Source: JAPLIS01 sp963719415
GTDB taxonomy: Bacteria > Babelota > Babeliae > Babelales > Vermiphilaceae
Direction: 5' to 3'
DNA length: 64,000 nucleotides
NCBI GenBank assembly: GCA_963719415.1
Contig: OY970383.1
Coordinates: 1,116,001-1,180,000 of the forward strand
Positions 26,701-36,019 of the stretch are shown piece by piece. The translations under genes were made by a program, and so were the position numbers. How positions within the stretch are numbered: position 1 is the first letter of the stretch; each line of letters opens with the position of its first letter. The notes under the pieces were generated by a model. The model ran no database searches. It had not been told where the DNA came from and saw only the letters and a list, made by a program, of their open reading frames with translations.

Positions 26701-27724
26701 GGTGCTTGTTCTTAAAAATAATGCTCGCATCGGTATAGGTCCAGTTGATGATGCAGCTGAGTCATTGTTTGCTTCAACAACATTAGGTTTGGATGGAGTT
26801 ACTATTATCGCAGAAGGAAGTGGGCAGGTTGATTTAAATCAAGATATTGTTGTTGATAATAGAGCAGTATTTTTGAAAGGACCTCACTTCGGTGCGCATG
26901 GGCCAGATGTTCTACACATAACATCTACTGTTCCCCGCGTGTTACGAATTACTTCAAAGGGTATTTTAGATTTACAATCATTTACGCACGGAAGTACGGT
27001 ATCTTTTGGTGGTAATATTAGAATAGAGTTAGAACCAGGCGCTCGTATTTTATTAGGTGGTGGCCTGTATCAATTTGCTCAAAATGCTCATCTTGTTGCT
27101 ATTCCTTATAATAAGGCACCAGAACATTTTGATTACTTTGATAAGGGTGCTATGGATAACAGCTTAAATCCATTAGAGCTAAGTGCAGCACATCAGCGGC
27201 ATAATATGTATGCGCCGGTTATAAGTGGTAAAGGACTTCAAAATACCGACATGTTTAGAGTGAAGATAATAGGTAGAGGAGTTATGCAATTTGTTGATAA
27301 TGCAAAATTCAGTATTGATAAAAATGCATTTGTAGGTGTTGAAACTCTCAAAGAGGATGATGGTGAAATTGCACACACTGATCTTACTATTCAATTACAG
27401 GATAAGGCGCTCTTTTCGTTAGGTGGTAATCAGTCAGTAGAAGGTGGAGCTTTCCAAGTTGGAAATACACAAAATTACCCTAATCATACTATTCGATTTG
27501 CTCTTGAGTTAGATGGTTCAGATGCGATATTTAATATTGGCGCAGAAGGTTTCTTTGGATTGAATGGTGCCATTGTTAGCAAAGGCGCTTCTCAGCCAAA
27601 TTATTGGCTTGTCGATGTTCCTTATAACGTTGAAACTGTTACTATTGATGTTAAAAATGGAACATTTAAGCATGCTAATATTTTTACAGGGGATGACCAG
27701 CAGAGTAAAAGAAATCGATATTAA
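23753..27724 (+). CDS. Very large exported surface-type protein
   Basis: 1,324 residues. I start at ATG 23753 behind AGGATGAG; ATG 23744 overlaps that site. The N-terminus is a signal peptide (HVNVAVSLLSVLMTSLLFSES). The rest is rich in short strands, glycine and asparagine with many 'G-x-N/D' turns (for example VFVDAGGKFTIGKNF and GTFVMYDCYAE), consistent with a beta-helix or repeat-strand surface protein. A glycine/tyrosine/serine run (YGGSYGYGSHEGYGSGYG) sits near residues 585-602. I see no C-terminal autotransporter barrel. It opens a run of exported proteins that continues with the delta-60, barrel and coiled-coil genes. Adhesin-like is a guess. Confidence 0.65.
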   Translation: MKKTVWRHVNVAVSLLSVLMTSLLFSESVDFKSDKYNYENCSVVIESGTTKLNHDVYTIRATSKDVNVFLGKDSSELVGYAHLRFIAEAGHTITIQVDQNLTFAGSSSDKPLLLTFGGLGTTVFEVLGGNSINFGTKDGHTKAFVIMENDGAIAGKPRQCPTLQFKRFHGKKFAAMQDIIVNVGQGSTLSYLSAYKNLLFAQDTGSIVFDVGNIPASDVCSVPGSMVLVVDDKAACITAGHWVKASKKSDSILNYNTHLYKKSFSLDDIHLDVAAGHKAITKVTVNQSFSHDTFHGGLIIANHNNSFSELLSDPFYHLKTRKDTHDFKGSFKGNRYGWVLGANGVLDIDHGTFVMYDCYAENCMPNSFGSLRKIEGFKGLDVRQLVKKRNPSAFIVDGNNNPEAQKARINLGKQSGLFFRSLAPSSTFSSPGAYVFAIEAPLHVNGSNTDKDQRSKIEILSAHIDMHGGDLFYGDKSAKFPQRSFEKVVFPGDESALGQKLFMYNKAAFLVNDSMQLHNVSLVHTDMNHKVYEKNDSQSEPTYVGGEKWLIEFVNKKNSSMSIVENGLNSDPFGSRQENYGSSSYGGSYGYGSHEGYGSGYGLKNTFNILPDSGLLTFANDHYLLNRPHIAFYNSRFNIHSHVAITGMDLKVPTHTDNEDGINFNHTKMVFYQNSPSLNSGAGRHMVLGTLIGSFASDNVTVLSRDAHIDIFEQEEEDTSNAKKVELSLENDANTEDILEDVESYRISSQKPAVHSLYLGHKSNISIGNNLLDGDVFELQKDVHAIMKLNGNFFSISSYGGSSSDSKTAHITGQGGVFVDAGGKFTIGKNFRATMNTMVTRSMGGKVDLPAGQVVFGDQYGIADWKLNIVEHGQRVLVDKNDHISNYTLHWLGVQHDSIDPAYVSSVYKKRKASLALPLYNVFDVPLVKAEHLSLIPVVKGEVDQFQVQGSQMGNEAQVMIDGGHIRELVFIPTNHVGEVPAAVLVLKNNARIGIGPVDDAAESLFASTTLGLDGVTIIAEGSGQVDLNQDIVVDNRAVFLKGPHFGAHGPDVLHITSTVPRVLRITSKGILDLQSFTHGSTVSFGGNIRIELEPGARILLGGGLYQFAQNAHLVAIPYNKAPEHFDYFDKGAMDNSLNPLELSAAHQRHNMYAPVISGKGLQNTDMFRVKIIGRGVMQFVDNAKFSIDKNAFVGVETLKEDDGEIAHTDLTIQLQDKALFSLGGNQSVEGGAFQVGNTQNYPNHTIRFALELDGSDAIFNIGAEGFFGLNGAIVSKGASQPNYWLVDVPYNVETVTIDVKNGTFKHANIFTGDDQQSKRNRY

Positions 27725-27786
27725 TATGTATTAGATACGCATAAAATAGAGAGCGAGTAAAAAAATAAAAAGGAGAGTGAAAAAAC

Positions 27787-29928
27787 ATGATACAAAAAAT
27801 AAAAGTTAAAAAAGTATATATATTGCTATTTATACTCTATGTGCATAGTTTGCATATTTTTGCGAATCAAGCAGGAGATCTAGACATAACTTTTGGCACC
27901 AACGGTGTTGTAAAATCAGGTATAAATTCCAGCATGGTGGCTCATAACGGTTTTTCAGTTACTGGTCTTGCATTACGAAAATTGCCTTACAATGATATAG
28001 TAGTTTCTAGTGTGCAAATGTTCGAAAACAAACCTGTTAGTGGTCAGTCATTAGTCGCAAGTTATAGAAAAAAAGATGGTAGTCTCAATACGGATGGATT
28101 TGGTACCCTTTCTCAGCCTGGTTTTAGTGTAACGACTGGCGGGCAGTTTAATGCGGTAAGTTCGTTTTTAAGAGATGGGCAGCATGGTTTAATATTGGCA
28201 GGATTACAAGCTCAGCATCAAGCGCAACAGGGCGATGTTCCTCTATTAAAAAAAGTATCTCATACAGGTGTTAATATGGATGCTAAGATGAGTGATATGG
28301 CACATGGAGATTTAGCGGGTGCTTTTAATGCTGTTATTCAGCATGATCAATATGTGTATGCAGCAGGATATGATTCAAATCCTCAAAAATCATTAAAGTT
28401 CACTCGATACAACCTTTCTAATTTTGGCAATGTAAAAAATTATGGAAATGTTTATGGTGATGGACCTTCTGAATTAAATGGCATTGCTATGCAGTCAGAC
28501 GGTCGTGTAGTAGCTGCAGGACAAGCGACAATAAATTCTTATTCTCAGTTTTTACTTATGCGCTATTTGCCGAACGCTACACTAGATAGTAGCCTTCCTG
28601 AGTTATTTCCTTTTCCTGATCAAGAAGGTTCTGCCAATGCTATAGCTATGGTAAAAGGGCGGAGAGATAGAGAAAAAATAGTAGCAGCAGGTTGGGTTAA
28701 AGAAGGTAGCAAGCAATTACTAGCGCTTGTTCGGTATCATCTTGATGGTACGCCGGATTCTTTATTCGGGTCACAAGGTAAAGTTATAGAAGATTTTGGT
28801 GGAGTGAGTGTAATTCCCCATGCGATAGCAATAGATAAATATAGGAGAATAGTTGTTGCTGGTGAGTTTATAGAAACAGAAACATCTAATTCTGTTTTCA
28901 TAGTAGCCCGTTATCTTAATGATGGTACTCTTGATAAGAGTTTTGGACAAAATACAGGTTGGGTAACGACAAATATTTCTCCGAATGGCGCATCAATCAA
29001 TGCAATTGGAATAGATGATGATAATTCGATAATTTGTGGTGGTTACAGTATTAATAGTGATGGATTGTATGAAATCACTTTGGCTCGCTATGTCGGCTAC
29101 ACGACTACCGGCACCACTGGCGGTATTACTGGCGCTACTATGGGGCAAGAGAGCGGTCATTCTTTACAACCGTTTAATAAGTATCATGGTGCTGATAGTA
29201 AGTCGCGAGCATCATTATTGATGATCGGTGAGCGGTCAGATCAACCAAATAAGACTAAATTCAATGTTGTTTTTAGAAAAGGTAATTCTCGGGTAACTAA
29301 TGCCAATCTTAAAGGCGGTGGCAATATGGTATTTATAACTAGTGGGCCAGGAGCATATCATCCCGTTGTTGCAGACAAAGATAATTATGTAGATATTAGT
29401 TCTGCTGGCAATGATAATGGAAATTATAGAGATAAAAACAGTGGTGTAAACAGAGGCAAGCGCTCTATTAATGTATCTACTATGAATACAGCGGCTCTTA
29501 ATTCAGGAGCTAATTTCCAGGCTGTTAATTCACCCCTTATTCATCCAAATATGCGTGTTGGTCTTCTTGCATCGCGACCATTATTGCATTCGACAACTAT
29601 GACTAATAATTCTGCAAAAGCTCTTTTTGAAGCACTTAAAACACACAGTGCAACAGTACATGCTACACGCGAATCGGTTAATTTGGCAAATGCTTCTATT
29701 AATTTGGCAAATGATTCTATGCAACAAGATCGTTGTCTTGACCTTTATCGCGGTGGGTGTGTCAATGGTGAGTATATTGTTAGAGATTCTATTTCTAATT
29801 TTGTTGGTTCTGTTAAAAGAGAAAAGGCTCACCATGTTCGTAAAGCATCTGAATATGGGGTTGTTAGTGTTGGGCTTAGTATGGCTAATGTTCCCGGTGC
29901 ACGAATAGTAACTGCTACTGTTATTTAA
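27787..29928 (+). CDS. Exported delta-60 repeat protein
   Basis: 713 residues with a signal peptide (IYILLFILYVHSLHIFA is the hydrophobic core) and a chain of delta-60-type repeats. Repeats carry 'D-x-T-F/D-x-x-F-G-x-x-G-x-V' steps: GDLDITFGTNGVVKSG, DGTPDSLFGSQGKV, DGTLDKSFGQNTGWV, and 'A-x-A-G' strands such as GRVVAAGQA and RRIVVAGEF. This family forms beta-propeller-like or strand-repeat exported proteins. The last 260 residues have lower complexity (SGNDNGNYRDKNSG, ASINLANDSMQQ) and two cysteines near the end. It lies 62 bases after the 1,324-residue gene, so probably in one operon. Function unknown. Confidence 0.72.
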   Translation: MIQKIKVKKVYILLFILYVHSLHIFANQAGDLDITFGTNGVVKSGINSSMVAHNGFSVTGLALRKLPYNDIVVSSVQMFENKPVSGQSLVASYRKKDGSLNTDGFGTLSQPGFSVTTGGQFNAVSSFLRDGQHGLILAGLQAQHQAQQGDVPLLKKVSHTGVNMDAKMSDMAHGDLAGAFNAVIQHDQYVYAAGYDSNPQKSLKFTRYNLSNFGNVKNYGNVYGDGPSELNGIAMQSDGRVVAAGQATINSYSQFLLMRYLPNATLDSSLPELFPFPDQEGSANAIAMVKGRRDREKIVAAGWVKEGSKQLLALVRYHLDGTPDSLFGSQGKVIEDFGGVSVIPHAIAIDKYRRIVVAGEFIETETSNSVFIVARYLNDGTLDKSFGQNTGWVTTNISPNGASINAIGIDDDNSIICGGYSINSDGLYEITLARYVGYTTTGTTGGITGATMGQESGHSLQPFNKYHGADSKSRASLLMIGERSDQPNKTKFNVVFRKGNSRVTNANLKGGGNMVFITSGPGAYHPVVADKDNYVDISSAGNDNGNYRDKNSGVNRGKRSINVSTMNTAALNSGANFQAVNSPLIHPNMRVGLLASRPLLHSTTMTNNSAKALFEALKTHSATVHATRESVNLANASINLANDSMQQDRCLDLYRGGCVNGEYIVRDSISNFVGSVKREKAHHVRKASEYGVVSVGLSMANVPGARIVTATVI

Positions 29929-30026
29929 CGTGTTATTTAATAGTTTATATAAGTATGAAAAGTAGACGCAAAAAAATTTAAGAGAAAAAAGCTTAAAAGA
30001 TAGATACCTTAAGAATAAGGAGAGTA

Positions 30027-31883
30027 ATGAACAAAAAACAGATACTTATTATGCTCATGATAGGCTTTGTGATGCATGGGGTAATACGCGCAACGACGAG
30101 TCAATTTCGAACGCCACTGACTTTTTTAGATAGAGGATCGTTGAGTTACCCATTGCCCCCGGTTGAAGATACATGGTGGTTTGAAAAAATGGATTCAGGT
30201 AGACCAGAATGTACGTGGACAATAAACAATTTTAAAGGTGTATATGGTCGCACAGCAACACAATCTTTTTATGATCCGTGTGCTGATCCGTGTAAGAGTA
30301 ACAGAGTAACGGGAAAAACTGCTTCTTTATCGAATCTTTTTTTTGGCAAGGAAGCATTTAGAGGCGAAGAAGCATTTGCCGGAGGAGCGTTGATGACAGA
30401 TCCTTGTCAGCCGGCCCTTGTTGCTAAAGAAAATGTTTATTTAGGATTTAGTCATATTACTCCCCGTATTGAATATAATGAATATGGAGCTTATTTTGGG
30501 TTAACAGCAGAGCGATCTATAGGCAATGGATTCCATATTGGGGTTCGTGGTAATATGCCAATTAAGGTGATTCGAGTTGAACATAATCAAGGTTGTAAAT
30601 TATATGAGACTGTCGATGATGTAGTGAAAATGAGAGAGATTAACGAAGAAGATGAAGAAACACCGATTGCTGATTTTGCTGCTCGTCTCGATTTTTTAAC
30701 ATCTCTCAATTATCAGATTGATGCTGGGGGGCCAGAGTGTGAGTCGTTTGTTCAGTATAATATACATGAGGATGATCAAGGTGATGTAACAGCGCTAGGG
30801 ATGCCCGGAACTGCAATGGTATCAGCAAATACGCCGGAGAATGCGGGGGTATTTGTAATAGGAAGACCTAATCGTGACTTGCCAAATCAACCATATAGAA
30901 AAACAATAGAAGGAAATTCGATTGAATCATTGTCAGCTAATGGCGTGCTCGGAAATAATTCCATTGCTTTTTTTCAAGATGGTATTGATTATAAAGCAGG
31001 GATTGGAACTGATCGATCAAATCAATCAGGGCTTTTTGTAGTTCCTAGTGCAAATGACGATGAAGACAGAACATTAACGGAAACGTCGCGAGCGGTTTCT
31101 GTACGGTTAGAACATCTTCTTTATCAGATTAATGCTTTGGGAGTTAATTCTCCGGTTAATTTCTTTAAAAAATCATGCGACATCGATTTCTGTAGATCAG
31201 AACAAATTACTGCTCAGGGTGATATTAGCGCAGAAGTGTACAGTGGTTATGTTCAAGATGATTGGTTCGTGGATGGTATTTTTGGCATGAGTCTTCCGAC
31301 TGGTAAAAGAACTAAACATGCTAATCGTATTTTTGCGCAATCAACAGGAAACAATGGTCACGTAGAAGTTAAGCTTGGAGCAGATGGTGGTTGGAAAGTT
31401 TGTGATTGGTTCGCTTTTGAGCTTGATGCAGCTTATCATTATGCATTTAATAGAGCTGAGCATCGTGCAGTGCCTTATGCTGGCGCTACGGTTAGAAATA
31501 TTGGTCCGGAGATTATGGCTGACGTTTCGTGGGGATATTTTACCGGGCACGTTAATCTGAATTTTTTCCATCCTTATAATTCTGAACTTGGCGGTATGGT
31601 AGGCTATGATCTTTTTGCAAAACAAAAAGATAGAGTGTGCATTAAATGTCCAGCACCGACAGATTGTTTAGGAAGAGATAATAGTAGTTTGCCAGAAAAT
31701 ATTCAAGGAGTTGATTCGAGCATTTTAGAGCGCAATACTAATTCAGTGACACATAAATTACGTTGTGAGATGTTTCATAGATGGTCATTCTGTGAAATAT
31801 TTGCAGGTGGTGCGCAAGTATTTGCGGGTAAAAATGCTATGAAAGAATCAGAAGGATATTTAGGCATGAAAATCTATTTTTAG
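30027..31883 (+). CDS. Outer-membrane beta-barrel protein
   Basis: 618 residues with a signal peptide (ILIMLMIGFVMHGVIRA). The C-terminal half alternates strands (GAYFGLTAERSIGNGFHIGV, YFTGHVNLNFFHPYNSELGG) and ends in GYLGMKIYF, a terminal aromatic as required for BAM-dependent insertion. It contains cysteine pairs (CADPCKSN; CIKCPAPTDC). It resembles the 5641-7461 product in layout: N-terminal cysteine-containing block, middle acidic region, strand-rich end. 143 bases before it lies the delta-60 gene; the small 31991-32290 gene follows. Role unknown, probably surface or porin-like. Confidence 0.7.
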   Translation: MNKKQILIMLMIGFVMHGVIRATTSQFRTPLTFLDRGSLSYPLPPVEDTWWFEKMDSGRPECTWTINNFKGVYGRTATQSFYDPCADPCKSNRVTGKTASLSNLFFGKEAFRGEEAFAGGALMTDPCQPALVAKENVYLGFSHITPRIEYNEYGAYFGLTAERSIGNGFHIGVRGNMPIKVIRVEHNQGCKLYETVDDVVKMREINEEDEETPIADFAARLDFLTSLNYQIDAGGPECESFVQYNIHEDDQGDVTALGMPGTAMVSANTPENAGVFVIGRPNRDLPNQPYRKTIEGNSIESLSANGVLGNNSIAFFQDGIDYKAGIGTDRSNQSGLFVVPSANDDEDRTLTETSRAVSVRLEHLLYQINALGVNSPVNFFKKSCDIDFCRSEQITAQGDISAEVYSGYVQDDWFVDGIFGMSLPTGKRTKHANRIFAQSTGNNGHVEVKLGADGGWKVCDWFAFELDAAYHYAFNRAEHRAVPYAGATVRNIGPEIMADVSWGYFTGHVNLNFFHPYNSELGGMVGYDLFAKQKDRVCIKCPAPTDCLGRDNSSLPENIQGVDSSILERNTNSVTHKLRCEMFHRWSFCEIFAGGAQVFAGKNAMKESEGYLGMKIYF

Positions 31884-31990
31884 TTAAAATAGTATGAATA
31901 AAAATAGAAATAAAAATAGAGTGAATAAAGTTGGTGTAAGTAAATATAGTGTGAATAAAAGTATTTCGCATAAAAAGGGGGCATACTAGT

Positions 31991-32290
31991 ATGAAGAAAT
32001 TAGTAAGTCTATTAAGTCTACTATTTATAGCTTTAGTTAGTTTTTCTTTGCAGGCTGAATCGCGTACTATGAGTCCAAGAAAGGCTGCTCGCATAGCGCG
32101 TCATGTGTTAAGAAATATAGAAGTTCGTCCAGGAGGGGTTCGTTTAGGTGATGCAGGTTTCCCCGTTGGGGCGGGGATGGAATTGGGCGCAGATATGCAA
32201 GATATAAAGCAGTACCTTTTTAGCATAGTACAAAGACTGTTTGCCTTAGAAGAAGAAGTAAGGGTATTAAGATCAAAACAGGCACGTTAA
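31991..32290 (+). CDS. Small exported protein with C-terminal coiled coil
   Basis: 99 residues with a standard signal peptide (MKKLVSLLSLLFIALVSFSL, cleavage near QAES). The mature part has a basic segment (SPRKAARIARHVLRN), a glycine-rich middle, and a C-terminal heptad stretch (IKQYLFSIVQRLFALEEEVRVL). The ATG is preceded by a GGGGG run at 10 bases. It closes the surface-protein run and is followed by a strong terminator at 32349. No domain recognised. Confidence 0.62.
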   Translation: MKKLVSLLSLLFIALVSFSLQAESRTMSPRKAARIARHVLRNIEVRPGGVRLGDAGFPVGAGMELGADMQDIKQYLFSIVQRLFALEEEVRVLRSKQAR

Positions 32291-32348
32291 GTATAGGTTA
32301 ATACGATACAAGTTCTGATTTTAGTTGGGCATATTTTAATTTTTTTAT

Positions 32349-32390
32349 AAAAAAGAGAGAATTTATTTTAAAAATAGTTCTCTCTTTTTT
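32349..32390 (+). terminator. Strong Rho-independent terminator
   Basis: A perfect 13-bp stem: aaaaaagagagaa (32349-32361) with ttctctctttttt (32378-32390), a 16-base loop, and further T. It ends the surface-protein operon 23753-32290. The same stem read on the minus strand also ends in U, but no minus gene lies near. Confidence 0.75.
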
Positions 32391-32465
32391 TGTACAGTTT
32401 TTGGGGGCCCATAATTAATTTACTTTCAAGTGTAATATAATAAAAAATAAAACGAGAGAGTGAAA

Positions 32466-33782
32466 ATGGTTAAGAGGATAGAAGCGATGAGTGGGAAAGT
32501 TTTATTGCCAAGAATAGTGTTAATGCTTTTAATTATAATAAGTAGAGTAGTGAGCGCAGTACCGGATTTTGGAAGTGAAATAAGAGAAATAAGAGAGAGA
32601 AAAGAAATAAAAAAAAATAAATTAATAGAAAAGCGCTCTTTTAAAATTTTATGTGTTTTTGGTGGTTTTCCTCTTTTGTCAGAAGTGCCATCATTAAATA
32701 TATTAACAGGACTCATTGATAGAGGCCATGATGTATATGTTTATGCCTATGTTGGCAAAGATGAAACTATTGTTCATCCAGCTGTTACGGAATATAAATT
32801 ACTCGAACGTGCTTATTACAAAGAGCTGCCCGCAGATATACATGAATATGATATTATTATGTGTCAATTTGGACCATTAGGAAAAGTTTTTTTAGAAATA
32901 AAAAAAAAATTGGGCCTGAAAGCAAAAATCGTTACCTGCTTTAGAGGATTTGATATTTCTCTAGAAATACGATTAGGGGGAAGACATACGTATGATTCTC
33001 TATTTAAAGAAGGAGATTATTTTTTACCTGTATGTAACTATTTTAAAGATATTTTAATTGAGCTCGGTTGTCCTGAAGATAAAATTCGAGTACATCATTC
33101 AGCTATTGATTTAAAAAGATTTGTTTTAAGTGATAAAAGTAAAAATAATAGAAATAGCAACAGTATAGGCAAAAATAGCAAAGATATGGGTGCTGTTATA
33201 GGTAAAAATGAAAAAGATGAAAAAATAACGATAGTCACGGTAAGTCGTCTTGTTCCTAAAAAAGGGTTAGATTATTCGGTTTTGGCTGTTGCTTCACTGT
33301 TAAAAAAATATCCCCAAATTCAATATTTTATTATGGGGGGCGGTTCTTTGGAAGGGAAATTAAGGAGCCTTATTTATAGGCAGAAAGCAGGGAGTAATAT
33401 CACCTTGTTAGGGGCGGGAGATCATAATACGGTGTTGGAATTATTAAATAGAGCAGATATTTTTGTATTGTCATCCTTGACTGATCAGGATGGTAATGAA
33501 GAAGGGATTCCTAATGCACTTAAAGAAGCTATGTCAGTGGGCATTCCTGTCGTAAGCACTTATCATGCGGGCATTAGTGAATTAGTGGAAAATGGTAAAA
33601 CAGGTCTTTTGGTACCGTGTGCATCGGCGGTAGAGCTTGCTGAAAAAATCGAATATTTAATAAAAAATAAGCAGGAGGCTGCTATAATGGGACTCGCAGG
33701 ACACGAGCATGTACAAAAAGAGTATGATACTGAAAAATTGAATGATCAGTTGGTCGGAATTTTTTATAGTCTTTTTGATTAA
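32466..33782 (+). CDS. GT4-family glycosyltransferase with N-terminal membrane segment
   Basis: I start at ATG 32466 behind GAGAGAG; the frame opens at a GTG (32460). Residues 14-32 are hydrophobic (LLPRIVLMLLIIISRVVSA), so the enzyme is membrane-anchored or exported. It follows GT-B design: N-terminal lobe with ILCVFGGFPLLSE and a glycine-rich start, C-terminal lobe with TIVTVSRLVPKKGLDY, FIMGGGSLEGKL, and the donor-site block EEGIPNALKEAMSVGIPVV (E-x7-E), typical of GT4 enzymes that use nucleotide sugars. Residues about 225-250 are an asparagine/serine/lysine-rich linker. The sugar and acceptor are unknown; envelope glycan is likely. Downstream is metG. Confidence 0.82.
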   Translation: MVKRIEAMSGKVLLPRIVLMLLIIISRVVSAVPDFGSEIREIRERKEIKKNKLIEKRSFKILCVFGGFPLLSEVPSLNILTGLIDRGHDVYVYAYVGKDETIVHPAVTEYKLLERAYYKELPADIHEYDIIMCQFGPLGKVFLEIKKKLGLKAKIVTCFRGFDISLEIRLGGRHTYDSLFKEGDYFLPVCNYFKDILIELGCPEDKIRVHHSAIDLKRFVLSDKSKNNRNSNSIGKNSKDMGAVIGKNEKDEKITIVTVSRLVPKKGLDYSVLAVASLLKKYPQIQYFIMGGGSLEGKLRSLIYRQKAGSNITLLGAGDHNTVLELLNRADIFVLSSLTDQDGNEEGIPNALKEAMSVGIPVVSTYHAGISELVENGKTGLLVPCASAVELAEKIEYLIKNKQEAAIMGLAGHEHVQKEYDTEKLNDQLVGIFYSLFD

Positions 33783-33876
33783 TGTTAATCTTGTTTTGAT
33801 TAATAATAATGGATGGTTTATGCTTTTACTTTGATAACTGTTTTATTATCTATTCAAAGAAAAGAGTATCTATTAT

Positions 33877-35982
33877 ATGGAACGTGAACAATTTTATATT
33901 ACTACCCCTATCTATTATGTAACAGCAAAACCTCATCTTGGATCTTTATATTCAACTCTTTTAGCAGATGTATTAGCTCGTTGGCAAAAAATTCAGGGTA
34001 AAAAGGTTATGTTTGTGACCGGTACTGATGAACATGGGCAGAAAGTAGCTCAAGCCGCTCGCAATCAAAATAGTGAGCCACAGCTTTTTGTAGATCAGTT
34101 TATTCCTGCTTTTAAACAAGCTTGGCAAGCATATGGTATCACCAATGATTTTTTTGTACGAACAACTGATAAAAAGCATATTTCTGGTGCACAAGAATTC
34201 GTGAGAAGGTTGGTAAAAAACGGTGGGATTTATACATCTTTATATGAAGGATGGTATTGTACTCCTTGTGAGACATTTGTTACTGAAACAGTTGTGGCCG
34301 AAGCAATTGCTGCTCAAGCAGTAGGTGGGCAAAAAAAAGAAAATTTGGTTGCAGGGCCCCCTTGTTCTTCCTGTCAGAGAGAGACTCATTTTCTTGCAGA
34401 AGAGACTTATTTTTTTAGGTTGTCAGCATATCAAGATAGATTATTGCAATTTTTTGCGGATAATCCAGATTTTATTATTCCTCGTGAACGAGCTCAAGAA
34501 GTTATTAGTTTTGTGCAGGATGGATTAAGAGATCTTTCTATTTCTCGGACTTCTGTATCGTGGGGTGTGCCATTTCCAGATGATGAAAAACATACCGTTT
34601 ATGTATGGATAGAAGCACTTTGTAATTATATTACTGCCATTGGCTATCCAACTGATCCTGAAAAGTTTTCTACGTGGTGGCCGGCAGATATGCATGTATT
34701 GGGTAAAGATATTATTCGTTTTCATGCAGTCTATTGGCCTGCTCTTTTGATGGCTGCCGAATTGCCGTTACCGAAGCAACTTTTGGTTCATGGATGGATT
34801 AAAGTAAATAATCAAAAAATGTCTAAATCGTTGCAAAATGTGGTAGATCCTATGGAGTTACACGCATTGTATGGTGCTGATGCAGTCCGTTATTATCTTG
34901 TACGCTATATGGCGATTAATCAAGATGGCGAATTTAGTAGAGCTGATCTAGAGCAGAAAATTACGTCTGAGCTTGCAAACGATTTAGGTAATCTTGTACA
35001 GCGTATGACATTATTGGCATTAAAATCGAATGATAATTCGACTGATAATCAGAGTAACTTTTATACGATAGATGCGCCTGCTGTTTGGTCGTCAGAAGCG
35101 CTTGAATTACGTAGTTTGCTATGGGATATTATAGGTGAATATAGTCTACATATGAAAGACGCTCTTTTTCATCTGGCGTTATCGCGAGTCTGGCATTTTA
35201 TTCATAAAGTAAATGCCTATTTCCATGCAGCCAGTCCATGGAAAATAAAAGATAAAAAGAGTGCTGAATTTAAAGAAGTTATATCAGCAACAGCACATAG
35301 TTTACGAGCTATTGCCATTCTTTTATGGCCGGTTATGCCAGAAAAAATGGAACAATTATTATTAAGTATTGGAGTCTCTTTTGATTTACATGGTGATTTC
35401 CTGAATAGTCTTGCTTTAGATGTGTGGCATCATTCATTTACGCTGCAAAAGATCGAGCCTTTATTTACAAAATTTGAGGTTATCTTAGAAAATAGCTCAG
35501 AAAATGGAACAAAAAATAGAGTTGCAGAAGATAATAAAAATAAAGAAAAAAAAATAGCGGTATCGGACAAAGCAGAAACCATAAGTAAAGTAGAAATTAT
35601 GAATAAAGAGAATGTAATAGTAGATCAAGCATCAGCAACAGGAGATACGATACCGGTAGTTCAATTTGAAGATTTTGCACGGGTTGCTTTAGTAGTCGGT
35701 ACTATCGTTGATTGTGAACCAGTAATGACGTCTGAAAAATTATTAAAAATGCAGGTTGATTTTGGATCTAAAGGGAAGCGGCAGATTTTGGCTGGGGTCA
35801 AAAAGTTTTATAGCCCAGAAGATCTTATTGGTAAACAGAGTATTTTTGTATTTAATTTGAGCCCTCGTAAAATGGCAGGTTTGGCATCAGAGGGCATGAT
35901 GTTAATGGCTGATTCTGCTGATGGTACTCCCTGCATGACTGTCATTGCCAAGGCAGTTCCTAATGGCACTCGTTTAAAATAG
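33877..35982 (+). CDS. metG: Methionine--tRNA ligase with C-terminal tRNA-binding domain
   Basis: A class I synthetase of 701 residues. The HIGH-type motif is HLGS (ITTPIYYVTAKPHLGSLYST). A zinc-knuckle pair follows (CTPCE and CSSC, residues about 130-170). KMSKS is exact (NNQKMSKSLQNVVDP, near residue 315). The C-terminal 100 residues are a Trbp111/EMAP-II-type tRNA-binding domain (FARVALVVGTIVDCEPV, RQILAGVKKFYSPEDL, NLSPRKMAGLASEGMML) joined by a charged linker rich in K, E and N. The combination is normal for bacterial MetRS of the long form. It is preceded by the GT4 gene and followed by the short exported cluster. Confidence 0.95.
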   Translation: MEREQFYITTPIYYVTAKPHLGSLYSTLLADVLARWQKIQGKKVMFVTGTDEHGQKVAQAARNQNSEPQLFVDQFIPAFKQAWQAYGITNDFFVRTTDKKHISGAQEFVRRLVKNGGIYTSLYEGWYCTPCETFVTETVVAEAIAAQAVGGQKKENLVAGPPCSSCQRETHFLAEETYFFRLSAYQDRLLQFFADNPDFIIPRERAQEVISFVQDGLRDLSISRTSVSWGVPFPDDEKHTVYVWIEALCNYITAIGYPTDPEKFSTWWPADMHVLGKDIIRFHAVYWPALLMAAELPLPKQLLVHGWIKVNNQKMSKSLQNVVDPMELHALYGADAVRYYLVRYMAINQDGEFSRADLEQKITSELANDLGNLVQRMTLLALKSNDNSTDNQSNFYTIDAPAVWSSEALELRSLLWDIIGEYSLHMKDALFHLALSRVWHFIHKVNAYFHAASPWKIKDKKSAEFKEVISATAHSLRAIAILLWPVMPEKMEQLLLSIGVSFDLHGDFLNSLALDVWHHSFTLQKIEPLFTKFEVILENSSENGTKNRVAEDNKNKEKKIAVSDKAETISKVEIMNKENVIVDQASATGDTIPVVQFEDFARVALVVGTIVDCEPVMTSEKLLKMQVDFGSKGKRQILAGVKKFYSPEDLIGKQSIFVFNLSPRKMAGLASEGMMLMADSADGTPCMTVIAKAVPNGTRLK

Positions 35983-36019
35983 TATTTTTATATTATTTAA
36001 TATAAAAGGGGATTTTTGC

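Noticed and set aside
29581..29835. Minus-strand frame in the delta-60 gene
   Set aside because: Shadow of a real gene with signal peptide and repeats; no start signal.
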